Assembly: GCF_002872075.1 (NCBI RefSeq)
Contig: NZ_PGGU01000025.1
Location: 1-32,993 of the forward strand
Source: Microbacterium aurantiacum
Lineage (GTDB): Bacteria; Actinomycetota; Actinomycetes; Actinomycetales; Microbacteriaceae
Reading direction: 5' to 3'
Length of the DNA: 32,993 nucleotides
Position numbers and translations under genes: made by a program. Below the pieces are notes generated by a model, which searched no databases, had not been told where the DNA came from, and worked only from the letters and a program-made list of their open reading frames with translations. This document shows positions 1 to 7,016 of the stretch, one piece after another. Every line of letters begins with the position of its first letter. The first letter of the stretch is position 1.

Positions 1-34
1 GGGAGGGGCGGATGCTGCAGCATCCGCCCCTCCC
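1..34. terminator. Perfect 34-bp palindrome, probable bidirectional terminator
   Basis: The first 34 bases are a perfect inverted repeat: the 17-base left arm starting GGGAGGGGCGG is the exact reverse complement of the right arm. As RNA it folds into a very GC-rich hairpin. It lies 15 bp after the stop of the minus-strand VOC gene, so it probably ends that transcript and perhaps one arriving from the left, outside the window. There is no clear U-tract. Confidence 0.6.
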
Positions 35-49
35 TCCTCGGCGTGCACC

Positions 50-454
50 TCAGCCGGTGTAGGCCGCGGCGAACTCGGGAGACGGCTCGATCGGCTCGAT
101 GACGTCGATGAGCACGCCGCCCGGCGCCTCGATGATGAAGTGGCGCTGCCCGAACGCCTCGTCACGCAGCGGAAGCCGCTCGGCGTGGCCGAGTTCGCCG
201 ACCATCCGCGCGTGCTCCGCCGTCGCGTCCGGCACCTCCACGTTCAGCAGAAGTCCCCGCACGGGTTCGCGGAAGCCTTCCGGAATCGTCTGGTGGCTGC
301 GATCGAGGATCGCCAGCTCGCCGCCGGCGAAGCGCAGACTCACGTACCAGTCCGCCTCGAACGTCACCTCGAAGCCGAGCACCTCGCGGTAGAACCGCGT
401 GGCTACGGCGACGTCGTCGACCATCAGCACCGGGTAGAAGCTCGTGATCTTCAT
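50..454 (-). CDS. VOC (glyoxalase/bleomycin-resistance fold) protein
   Basis: A 134-residue protein of the vicinal oxygen chelate superfamily. It opens with the usual first strand and helix (FYPVLMVDDVAVATRFYREV, residues 6-25) and ends with a second module that includes GQRHFIIEAPGGVLIDVIEP. Family members are small metal-dependent dioxygenases, isomerases or drug-binding proteins; which type this is cannot be told. The ATG at 454 is chosen because GGAGAG lies 4 bases upstream; the frame stays open further upstream but without homology and would run into the divergent regulator. It faces a TetR gene across 74 bp with palindromic sites, so it is probably that regulator's target. A role in detoxification or antibiotic binding is inference. 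Confidence 0.85.
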   Translation of the reverse strand: MKITSFYPVLMVDDVAVATRFYREVLGFEVTFEADWYVSLRFAGGELAILDRSHQTIPEGFREPVRGLLLNVEVPDATAEHARMVGELGHAERLPLRDEAFGQRHFIIEAPGGVLIDVIEPIEPSPEFAAAYTG

Positions 455-528
455 CGTCTCTCCTTTTACATACAGCCTGTTTGTATCTTTCGGATAGGAT
501 ACATACACACCGCATGTAAGGGAAGCCC
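455..528. promoter_or_regulatory. Divergent promoter region with TetR-type operator candidates
   Basis: This AT-rich gap between the VOC gene and tetR has two inverted repeats. ATACA and TGTAT half-sites lie 7 bp apart at 470-486. TACAT and ATGTA half-sites lie at about 500-518, just before the tetR ribosome site (AAGGGAAG). TAGGAT at 495-500 is a possible -10 for tetR. An autoregulated divergent pair is inferred from layout; the bound protein is not proven. Confidence 0.5.
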
Positions 529-1104
529 ATGCCCAGAGCATCCGCCGCCGAAGCGGCCGAGACAGCCCGCAGGATCCTTGAGTCGGCGACCGCACATTTC
601 GCCGAACACGGCGTGGCCGCCGCATCCGTCGACGACATCGCGCGGTCGGCCGGAGTCACCCGAGGCGCGGTCTATCACCACTACGCATCCAAGCCGCGGC
701 TGTTCGCGGCTGTGGCGGCCGCCCAGCAGCAGCTCGTCGCCGACGCGATCGTCGCCGCGACGGCCGGGCAGGATGCCGCCGACGCCCTCCGCATCGGAAG
801 CCACGCCTTCCTCGATGCGATCACCCGCGGAGCCGCGGCCCGCGTGCTGCTCGTGGAAGGGCCGGCGGCACTCAGCTGGGCGGAATGGCGACGTGGAGAT
901 GCCGAAGGTGCCGAGACTCAGCTTCGTGAGGGCCTGGCGGACGCGGGAGTGGCATCCGCCCTGCTCGACGCCGTGACCGCAGCGCTTTCCGGAGCCATGA
1001 ACGAGCTGGCCCTGTGGCTCTCACAGCAGCCGAGGGATGAGGCAACTCGCGAGAGCGCTCATCGCGCCCTGGATCTGCTCCTGGACGCGATCATCCCCGC
1101 GTGA
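529..1104 (+). CDS. TetR/AcrR family transcriptional regulator
   Basis: A 191-residue TetR-family repressor. The DNA-binding domain covers residues 10-57, with the helix-turn-helix at about 33-52 (SVDDIARSAGVTRGAVYHHY) followed by the usual SKPRLFAAV start of helix 4. The C-terminal part (about 60-185) is a variable, Ala-rich helical ligand domain, so no ligand can be named. The ATG at 529 follows AAGGGAAG. It is transcribed away from the VOC gene and followed by a strong hairpin at 1121-1152. Most likely it represses itself and the VOC gene through sites in 455-528. Confidence 0.9.
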   Translation: MPRASAAEAAETARRILESATAHFAEHGVAAASVDDIARSAGVTRGAVYHHYASKPRLFAAVAAAQQQLVADAIVAATAGQDAADALRIGSHAFLDAITRGAAARVLLVEGPAALSWAEWRRGDAEGAETQLREGLADAGVASALLDAVTAALSGAMNELALWLSQQPRDEATRESAHRALDLLLDAIIPA

Positions 1105-1120
1105 CGTGATCCGGGCATGA

Positions 1121-1152
1121 AGAAGGCCCCAGAGTGGAGTCCGGGGCCTTCT
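1121..1152. terminator. Bidirectional terminator hairpin
   Basis: AGAAGGCCCC (1121-1130) and GGGGCCTTCT (1143-1152) form a perfect 10-bp stem with a 12-base loop. It lies between the convergent ends of tetR (1104) and the Tat-exported protein (1173) and can serve both. The stem is nearly identical to the sucD terminator at 2124-2153. Confidence 0.8.
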
Positions 1153-1172
1153 CTACGATCATACCGTCTTGG

Positions 1173-1964
1173 TCAGAAGCAGCCGAGCAGCTGCGGGGCC
1201 TGCACCATGATGTCGGCGTTCTGGCGAGCGCCGCCGGTCACGTACGCGAGGGTGAACGTGTACGAGAAGAGGACCGTGCCGGTCGACGTCGGCGTGAACG
1301 AGACGATCGGCGTCTGCGAGGCGGCGAATGCCGGGTATGCGGACAGCGCGGGGTTGTCGACCGAGATGGCCTTGTCGCCCACGTACCCCTGAACGGCGTT
1401 GGGCACCACGACGCCTGCCCCGGCGATCGAGACGTCCAGGTGCTGAGTGCCGAGGTAACCGGCCGAGGTGTAGACCGGCAGCATGAACTCGTACGAGACT
1501 CCCTCGTTCACCTCGACCGCGAACTGCAGCGCCACCGACACCGGCACCTGTGAGGCTCCGTCGGTGTTGTCGTGGTCGTCCAGGGAGAGGAAGCCGGTCT
1601 CGTTGACCTGGCCACCGCTCTGCCACCAGCTGGCAGGGGTGGGAGCGACAGCGTGGTCGGTCTGCACGTATCCGTTGACCGAGTCGCCAGTCGGCGCCTT
1701 GGCCGGAGTCCACCCCGTTCCGAAGAGGCCGTCAGCGGTGGGGAACGAACCGATCGCTCCGTCGCTGGACAGCGGTCCACCGAGGACCTGGAACCCGCCG
1801 ACGGGAATGACGACGCACTCCGTCGGCGTGGTGGATGCGGCAGCCAGCGGCGTGGCCACCGCGACGGCGATCACCGGCATCGACCAGGCGGCCGCCTTGA
1901 TGACCGTTCGGCGGTTGATGCCGTGATCGGATGTGGTGTGCGCGAGCGCGCGAGAATGCGTCAA
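1173..1964 (-). CDS. Tat-exported protein of unknown function
   Basis: A 263-residue protein with a twin-arginine signal: NRRTVIK at residues 17-23, a hydrophobic stretch to about 40 and a likely cleavage near AAAS (41-44). The mature part is rich in Gly, Ser, Thr and Val, looks beta-rich and has no transmembrane or sorting signal at its end. It has one Cys near the start (C50) and one next to last (C262), which could form a disulfide joining the two ends. I do not recognise a family. The TTG at 1964 is chosen because GGGGAGAG lies 4 bases upstream; a farther ATG at 2036 would place a predicted operator inside the coding region. Export by Tat suggests folding in the cytoplasm before secretion. 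Confidence 0.75.
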   Translation of the reverse strand: MTHSRALAHTTSDHGINRRTVIKAAAWSMPVIAVAVATPLAAASTTPTECVVIPVGGFQVLGGPLSSDGAIGSFPTADGLFGTGWTPAKAPTGDSVNGYVQTDHAVAPTPASWWQSGGQVNETGFLSLDDHDNTDGASQVPVSVALQFAVEVNEGVSYEFMLPVYTSAGYLGTQHLDVSIAGAGVVVPNAVQGYVGDKAISVDNPALSAYPAFAASQTPIVSFTPTSTGTVLFSYTFTLAYVTGGARQNADIMVQAPQLLGCF

Positions 1965-2028
1965 GATACTCTCCCCAGATTTGTCGTGAAAGGCCCCAGC
2001 GACCTGTGCGCGCGGCAAAATTGTGCGC

Positions 2029-2050
2029 GCTAACAATTCGATACGTTAGC
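2029..2050. promoter_or_regulatory. Inverted repeat upstream of the Tat-exported protein
   Basis: GCTAAC (2029-2034) and GTTAGC (2045-2050) are perfect half-sites separated by 10 bp. They lie 65-86 bp upstream of the TTG start, in an AT-rich patch that is unusual here, with TTGTAT just beyond on the minus strand as a possible -35. This looks like an operator; no regulator is adjacent, so the binding protein is unknown. Confidence 0.45.
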
Positions 2051-2123
2051 ATACAAATCGAAGACCTCTCAACGCTGTCCTCGGCCATCCGGTGCCGTCG
2101 GATCTTCGTGCCCCACGCACGCA

Positions 2124-2153
2124 GAAGGCCCCGAGTCGTAACCCGGGGCCTTC
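2124..2153 (-). terminator. sucCD terminator
   Basis: GAAGGCCCCG (2124-2133) and CGGGGCCTTC (2144-2153) form a perfect 10-bp stem with a 10-base loop, 13 bp after the sucD stop. It closes the minus-strand sucCD operon and separates it from the Tat-exported gene's promoter. Confidence 0.8.
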
Positions 2154-2166
2154 CGAACGCCTGGTG

Positions 2167-3069
2167 CTAGAGCGACTCGATGATCGCACGCATCAGGTCA
2201 GCGGTCTCGCTCGGCGTCTTGCCGACCTTGACTCCGGCGGCCTCGAGGGCCTCCTTCTTCGCCTGAGCGGTACCGGCCGAGCCGGAGACGATGGCGCCGG
2301 CGTGGCCCATGGTCTTGCCTTCGGGAGCGGTGAATCCCGCGACGTAGCCGACCACCGGCTTGGTGACGTGCGCCTTGATGTAGTCCGCTGCCCGCTCCTC
2401 GGCGTCGCCGCCGATCTCGCCGATCATGACGATCGCCTTGGTCTCGGGGTCGGCCTCGAACGCGGCGAGCGCATCGATGTGCGTGGTGCCGATGATCGGG
2501 TCTCCGCCGATGCCGATCGCCGTGGAGAAGCCCAGGTCGCGCAGCTCGAACATCATCTGGTAGGTCAGGGTGCCCGACTTCGACACGAGGCCGATCGGTC
2601 CCTTGCCGGTGATGTTGGCCGGGGTGATGCCGACCAGCGCCTCACCCGGGGTGATGATGCCGGGGCAGTTCGGACCGATGATGCGGGTCTTGTTGCCCTT
2701 GCTCTGCGCGTAGGCCCATGCCTCGGCCGCGTCGCCGACGGGAACACCCTCGGTGATGACGACCAGCAGGGGGATCTCGGCATCGATGGCCTCGATCATC
2801 GCGTCCTTGGTGAACGCGCCGGGGACGAAGGCGATCGACACGTCAGCGCCGGTCTCCTTCATCGCCTCGGCGACCGAGCCGAAGACGGGGAGGTCCACTT
2901 CGCCCTCGTGCGGCTTCTCGTGGGTGACGGTGGTGCCGGCCTTGCGCGCGTTCACGCCGCCGACGATGTTCGTGCCCGCCTTGAGCATGAGCGCCGTGTG
3001 CTTGGTGCCCTCGCCGCCGGTGATGCCCTGGACGATGACCTTGGAGTCCTTGTTGAGGTAGATCGACAT
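2167..3069 (-). CDS. sucD: Succinyl-CoA synthetase, alpha subunit
   Basis: The 300-residue alpha subunit of the TCA-cycle enzyme that converts succinyl-CoA to succinate while making ATP or GTP. The N-terminal CoA-binding Rossmann domain begins [19 protein letters not shown] (residues 3-21). The second domain has [12 protein letters not shown] and the active-site histidine that is phosphorylated during catalysis lies in [14 protein letters not shown] near residue 254. Length is normal for the family. It starts 27 bp after sucC with AAGGA ahead of the ATG, so the two subunits are co-transcribed, and ends at a strong hairpin. Confidence 0.97.
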   Translation of the reverse strand: MSIYLNKDSKVIVQGITGGEGTKHTALMLKAGTNIVGGVNARKAGTTVTHEKPHEGEVDLPVFGSVAEAMKETGADVSIAFVPGAFTKDAMIEAIDAEIPLLVVITEGVPVGDAAEAWAYAQSKGNKTRIIGPNCPGIITPGEALVGITPANITGKGPIGLVSKSGTLTYQMMFELRDLGFSTAIGIGGDPIIGTTHIDALAAFEADPETKAIVMIGEIGGDAEERAADYIKAHVTKPVVGYVAGFTAPEGKTMGHAGAIVSGSAGTAQAKKEALEAAGVKVGKTPSETADLMRAIIESL

Positions 3070-3096
3070 TTCTTCAGTCCTTGTGTCTCTTGGGCG

Positions 3097-4263
3097 TCAG
3101 GCGTTGGCGAGCTCGGCGGCCTTGTCGGCGCCCTCGTCCATGGTGGCGGCGACGGTGACGAGCGGGTGGTTCGCCTGCGCGAGGATCGCGCGCCCCTCCT
3201 CGACCTGGTTGCCGTCCAGGCGGACGACCAGAGGCTTGGTCGCAGCGTCGCCCAGGATCTCGAGCGCCTTCACGATGCCGTCCGCAACGGCGACGCACGA
3301 GGTGATCCCGCCGAACACGTTGACGAACACGCTCTTGACCTGCGGGTCACCGAGGATGACGTCGAGGCCCGCGGCCATGATCTGCGCGTTCGCGCCGCCG
3401 CCGATGTCGAGGAAGTTCGCCGGCTTCACGCCGTTGTGGTTCTCGCCTGCGTAGGCGACCACGTCGAGCGTGGACATGACGAGCCCTGCGCCGTTGCCGA
3501 TGATGCCGACCTCGCCGTCGAGCTTCACGTAGTTGAGGCCGCTCTGCTTGGCCTTGGCCTCGAGCGGGTCTGCGGCGTCCTTGTCCTCGAGCGCCTCGTG
3601 CTCGGGGTGGCGGATCTCGGAGGCGTTCTCGTCGAGCGTGACCTTGCCGTCGAGGGCGATGATCTCGCCGTCCTCGGTGCGGACGAGCGGGTTGACCTCG
3701 ACGAGGGTGGCGTCTTCGCCCTTGTAGACCTCGTAGAGCTTCACGAACACGTCGGAGACCTTCTCGATGAGGTCTTCGGGGAAGTTCGCCGCGCGGGCGA
3801 TCTCGACCGCCTTCGCCTTGTCGATGCCGGTGAGCGGGTTCACCTCGACGCGTGCGAGCGCCTCGGGCTTCTCGACGGCGAGCACCTCGATCTCCATGCC
3901 GCCCTCGACCGAGCACAGGCTCAGGTACGAGCGGTTCGCACGGTCGAGCAGCACCGAGAAGTAGAACTCCTCAGCGATCGCCGCACCCTGGGCGACCATG
4001 ACGCGCTTGACGACGTGGCCCTTGATGTCGAGGCCGAGGATCGCCTTCGCGGCCTCGTACGCCTCGTCGGGAGTCTTGGCGACCTTGACGCCGCCGGCCT
4101 TGCCGCGACCACCGGTCTTGACCTGAGCCTTCACGACGACGACACCGCCGATCTTCTCGGCAGCCGCTTTCACCTCCTCAGGAGTGTCCGCGACGATACC
4201 GGCGAGAACCGGCACCCCGTACTTCTCGAAAAGGTCTCGTGCCTGGTACTCGTAGAGATCCAC
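3097..4263 (-). CDS. sucC: Succinyl-CoA synthetase, beta subunit
   Basis: The 388-residue beta subunit, which carries the ATP-grasp nucleotide-binding fold and sets ATP or GTP preference. It begins [19 protein letters not shown], has the glycine-rich [13 protein letters not shown] segment (residues about 52-64) and the C-terminal ligase domain with [10 protein letters not shown] and [10 protein letters not shown]. The start is GTG at 4263, preceded by AAGGAC 6 bases upstream; it gives the standard N-terminus. It is first in the sucCD operon. The 162-bp upstream gap is shared with a divergent TetR gene. Confidence 0.97.
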   Translation of the reverse strand: MDLYEYQARDLFEKYGVPVLAGIVADTPEEVKAAAEKIGGVVVVKAQVKTGGRGKAGGVKVAKTPDEAYEAAKAILGLDIKGHVVKRVMVAQGAAIAEEFYFSVLLDRANRSYLSLCSVEGGMEIEVLAVEKPEALARVEVNPLTGIDKAKAVEIARAANFPEDLIEKVSDVFVKLYEVYKGEDATLVEVNPLVRTEDGEIIALDGKVTLDENASEIRHPEHEALEDKDAADPLEAKAKQSGLNYVKLDGEVGIIGNGAGLVMSTLDVVAYAGENHNGVKPANFLDIGGGANAQIMAAGLDVILGDPQVKSVFVNVFGGITSCVAVADGIVKALEILGDAATKPLVVRLDGNQVEEGRAILAQANHPLVTVAATMDEGADKAAELANA

Positions 4264-4412
4264 GTGCAGTCCTTCGCTGGTTGCGGCGGGTGGGACGCGA
4301 CAGAATGTCGGTTGCCGATCGATGAATCGACCCGAGAAACCAGCCTACTACTGGCTGAACGCCCCGCCGGACGGCCCTCGTCATGACACTCGTCGTCGCT
4401 CTGGCGCAGGTC
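4264..4412. promoter_or_regulatory. sucC upstream region
   Basis: Non-coding gap between sucC and the divergent TetR gene. On the minus strand TAGGCT (4342-4347) is a possible -10 for sucC, which would give a leader of about 75 bases; no good -35 is seen. It lies inside a small inverted repeat, CAGCC-7 bp-GGCTG (4341-4357). Confidence 0.35.
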
Positions 4413-4425
4413 TAGGCTTCTCGCT
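4413..4425 (+). promoter_or_regulatory. Leaderless-type promoter of the TetR gene
   Basis: TAGGCT (4413-4418) is followed by 7 bases and then the ATG at 4426. No Shine-Dalgarno sequence precedes the ATG. This spacing places transcription start at or next to the start codon. Confidence 0.55.
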
Positions 4426-5088
4426 ATGCATGACTCCGCAGAACCGCGCTCCGCCGTCGTCGCCGCAGCGCTCGAACTGTTCCAGCAGCAGGGATACGAC
4501 CAGACATCGGTGGAGCAGATCGCGAAGGCCGCGGGCGTCTCCCGTTCGACGTTCTTCCGCCAGTTCGGCGGCAAGGAGGACGTGGTCTTCGCCGACCACG
4601 AGGTACTGCTCGAAGAAGTCCGCGCCTTCCTCGCCGAGGGACACGACGATCCATGGATCGCAGTGTGCGACGCATCCGAGCGGGTCTTCGCCCATTTCGC
4701 CCGCGATCCCGAGATGGCCCGCCGCCGCTACCAGATCGTGCGCGAGGTGCCGGCACTGCGCGGCCGGGAGATCATCACGGTGTTCCGCTACGAGCGCCTG
4801 TTCGACGAGTACCTGCGCAGCTCTCTGCCCGGTCTCGACCCGCTCGACGCCGTCGGCTACTCCGCCCTCGTCACCGCGGTGCACAACCACGTGCTGCGCC
4901 AGCTGCTGCGAGACACGAAGCGCGTGCCGATCTCCACGCTGCAGGATGCTCTCGCCGACGCTCGTCGTCGCTACGGCGTCGGCCCCGAGGCATCCGCCTC
5001 CGCACCCGACGACGTCGTCGTGGCCGTGTTCCCCCGGTCGATGCCGATGGCCGAGATCTCCCGTCGGCTGCGAAACGAACTGGGCTGA
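4426..5088 (+). CDS. TetR family transcriptional regulator
   Basis: A 220-residue TetR-type repressor. The helix-turn-helix is at about residues 28-47 (SVEQIAKAAGVSRSTFFRQF), followed by GGKEDVVFADHEVLLEEV. The rest is a helical ligand-binding domain with no recognised signature. It lies 77 bp upstream of an acyl-CoA dehydrogenase on the same strand, and the gap holds repeated operator-like sequences overlapping a probable -35. Control of that dehydrogenase, with an acyl-CoA or a related acid as inducer, is inferred from position and from how related FadR/PaaR-like TetR proteins work. Confidence 0.9.
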   Translation: MHDSAEPRSAVVAAALELFQQQGYDQTSVEQIAKAAGVSRSTFFRQFGGKEDVVFADHEVLLEEVRAFLAEGHDDPWIAVCDASERVFAHFARDPEMARRRYQIVREVPALRGREIITVFRYERLFDEYLRSSLPGLDPLDAVGYSALVTAVHNHVLRQLLRDTKRVPISTLQDALADARRRYGVGPEASASAPDDVVVAVFPRSMPMAEISRRLRNELG

Positions 5089-5105
5089 CCGCCTGACGGT
5101 TGGGG

Positions 5106-5156
5106 TGAAACTCAGTCCCTGAGCATATGAAACTCAATGCCGCCAAGGAGTAGAGT
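5106..5156 (+). promoter_or_regulatory. Operator-like repeats and promoter of the acyl-CoA dehydrogenase gene
   Basis: TGAAACTCA occurs twice, at 5106-5114 and 5128-5136, exactly 22 bp apart (about two helical turns). Between them CTCAG-TCC-CTGAG (5111-5123) is a perfect inverted repeat that uses the end of the first copy. The second copy begins with TGAAAC (5128-5133), which lies 17 bp before TAGAGT (5151-5156), a good -10. A repressor bound here would block the -35. The adjacent TetR protein is the natural candidate. Confidence 0.5.
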
Positions 5157-5165
5157 GGCGGCACT

Positions 5166-6401
5166 ATGAGCGATGAAGCCCTCCCCTACCCCGGCCAGAG
5201 CGTCGAGAGCTACGACACGACCTCGCGGCTCGACAGCGACTACTACGCCGTGTTCGCCGATATCCCTGCGGACGACCGCGCGGCGTGGGATCGCGCGAAG
5301 GCGTACATCGACGAGGTCGGACCCCGGATGGCCGATGCCTGGGACCGCGCGGAGTACCCGCTCGACGCCGCCCGCCGCATGGGCGAGATGGATCTCGTCG
5401 TCGACGGCATCGAGCATCCCTCTCTCACGCGGCTCTCGCCGCTGGCCGCCGGACTCGTGAACATGGAGATCTCGCGCGGCGACGGATCGCTGGGAACCGT
5501 GCTCGCCGTGCAAGGCGGCCTCGCGCTGCGCACACTCGCGCTGTTCGGGTCGCCGGAGCAGCAGGAGAAGTGGCTGACCGGCATGGCCGACGGCTCGGTC
5601 TTCGGCTCCTTCGCGCTCACCGAACCCGACCACGGCTCGGACTCGGTGTCGCTGGAGACCGTCGCCCGGCGCGATGGCGACTCCTGGGTCATCCGCGGTG
5701 CGAAGAAATGGATCGGGAACGGCGCCTCAGGGGGCGTCACCTTCGTGTGGGCGCGGGTTGACGACGAGAGCGCCGCAGAACACGGCGCGGTGCGCTGCTT
5801 CCTCGTCGAACAGGAGACTCCCGGGTACATCGGCACGCCCATCCGCGGAAAGGGCTCGTTGCGCGCCATCCACCAGGCGCACATCCTCTTCGACGACGTG
5901 CGTGTGCCGCTCGATGCCGTTCTGCCGGGAGCGAAGAGCTTCAAGGACGCCTCGACGGTGCTCTACGCGACCCGATCCGGGGTCGCCTGGTCGGCCCTGG
6001 GCCATGCCACCGCATGCTACGAGGCGGCCCTCGCGTACGCGACCCAGCGCGTGCAGTTCGGCAAGCCGCTCGCGAAGTTCCAGATGGTGCAGGAACGACT
6101 CACGCACATGCTCGAGGACCTCACCGCGATGCAGCTCTACTGCCGCCGGCTCGCCGACCTCGAGACGGCCGGCGAACTGCGCCCGACGCAGGCCTCGCTC
6201 GCGAAGTTCCACAACACCCGAGCCGCGCGCCGGATCGCCTCGCTCGCCCGCGATCTCCTCGGCGGCAACGGCATCCTGCTGGAGAACGGCGTCATGCAGC
6301 ACATGGCCGACATCGAGGCCATCCACACCTACGAAGGAACCGAGAGCGTGCAGGCGCTGCTGCTCGGCCGCGACATCACCGGGATGAGCGCCTTCGTCTA
6401 G
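5166..6401 (+). CDS. Acyl-CoA dehydrogenase, glutaryl-CoA dehydrogenase-like
   Basis: A 411-residue FAD flavoenzyme of the acyl-CoA dehydrogenase family, which oxidises an acyl-CoA to the enoyl-CoA and passes electrons to an electron-transfer flavoprotein. The substrate/FAD loop FALTEPDHGSDS is at residues 149-160, GAKKWIGNG follows, and the C-terminal helical domain has RVQFGKPLAKFQ. The catalytic base is expected to be E390 in HTYEGTESVQ. The ending LLLGRDITGMSAF matches glutaryl-CoA dehydrogenases better than fatty-acid ones, pointing to lysine/tryptophan or dicarboxylate breakdown; that substrate is an inference. AAGGAG lies 15 bases before the ATG, rather far, while TAGAGT is 9 bases before it, so the transcript leader may be very short. 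Confidence 0.88.
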   Translation: MSDEALPYPGQSVESYDTTSRLDSDYYAVFADIPADDRAAWDRAKAYIDEVGPRMADAWDRAEYPLDAARRMGEMDLVVDGIEHPSLTRLSPLAAGLVNMEISRGDGSLGTVLAVQGGLALRTLALFGSPEQQEKWLTGMADGSVFGSFALTEPDHGSDSVSLETVARRDGDSWVIRGAKKWIGNGASGGVTFVWARVDDESAAEHGAVRCFLVEQETPGYIGTPIRGKGSLRAIHQAHILFDDVRVPLDAVLPGAKSFKDASTVLYATRSGVAWSALGHATACYEAALAYATQRVQFGKPLAKFQMVQERLTHMLEDLTAMQLYCRRLADLETAGELRPTQASLAKFHNTRAARRIASLARDLLGGNGILLENGVMQHMADIEAIHTYEGTESVQALLLGRDITGMSAFV

Positions 6402-6420
6402 AGGTCCCTCGCCTCGAGGC

Positions 6421-6921
6421 TCAGGTGCAGCCGCAGTTGCCGGCGGCGCCGCGGACCATGAAGCACACGTCGCACACGCCGTAGTCGCGCTCGTTCGTCG
6501 GCGTCGTGCGGTCGCTTCCCGGCGTCGCCGTGCGCGGGGTCGCGGTGCGCGGACGCGACGGGTGCTTCGCACGCGCCGGAGGCGTGGCGCCGGCGATCTT
6601 GCTCGGGTGCGTCACGTAGAAGTACGGCGGGCGCCCTTCGCTCGGCTGCAGGACGGCGGGGCGAGACCCCACGACGATCTGCTCGTCCTCGGTGAAACCG
6701 TTGGTGTAGGTCTTGCCGATGTGCAGAGGTGCGCCTTCGCCGCGACGGATCGCCTCGATGTAGCGGCCGCGGTCGATCAGGCTCGTGATGCCGACCTGGT
6801 TGAGGAGGGCGGAGATGTACTCGTAGTCCTCGACGGCGATCCGGTGCGCGCGCAGCGCTTCCGGCAGGGACTTGTATGGACGGGACGTGCCTGCGGGGGT
6901 TGGCCCCTGAACTTCATTCAT
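6421..6921 (-). CDS. Hypothetical protein with C-terminal CxxC...CxC motif
   Basis: A 166-residue protein I do not recognise. Residues 17-108 form a compact, conserved-looking domain (SLPEALRAHRIAVEDYEYIS, then LIDRGRYIEAIRRGEG and a strand-rich part to YFYVTHPSK). Residues 110-147 are a basic Pro/Thr/Arg linker. The tail carries C150, C153, C163 and C165 (CDVC...CGC), a plausible zinc or redox site. The ATG at 6921 is chosen because GGAGAGG directly precedes it and because an earlier ATG at 7002 would leave only 14 bp to the divergent gene. TATCCG (6952-6957) is a possible -10. The linker looks suited to nucleic-acid contact, but no function is claimed. Confidence 0.7.
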   Translation of the reverse strand: MNEVQGPTPAGTSRPYKSLPEALRAHRIAVEDYEYISALLNQVGITSLIDRGRYIEAIRRGEGAPLHIGKTYTNGFTEDEQIVVGSRPAVLQPSEGRPPYFYVTHPSKIAGATPPARAKHPSRPRTATPRTATPGSDRTTPTNERDYGVCDVCFMVRGAAGNCGCT

Positions 6922-7004
6922 CCTCTCCAGGATCTCACCTGCGGCGGCGCCCGGATACCACTTCTCGTTCCGACGGGCCGATTGAGCACCGAACAGCCGC
7001 ATGA

Positions 7005-7016
7005 AAGACTCGGTTC
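7005..7016 (+). promoter_or_regulatory. Leaderless-type promoter of the FAD oxidoreductase
   Basis: AAGACT (7005-7010) lies 6 bases before the ATG at 7017 and no ribosome-binding sequence is present. The hexamer differs by one base from the TAGACT seen before other genes in the window. Confidence 0.4.

Noticed and set aside
1965..2036. A 24-residue N-terminal extension of the Tat-exported protein, starting at ATG 2036
   Set aside because: It lacks a ribosome site, overlaps an operator-like repeat and would push the twin-arginine motif unusually far from the N-terminus.
2092..4386. A 764-residue open frame on the plus strand across sucCD
   Set aside because: It is the antisense of two well-conserved TCA-cycle genes; its Leu/Arg/Asp-rich sequence is typical of a complement frame in high-GC DNA.
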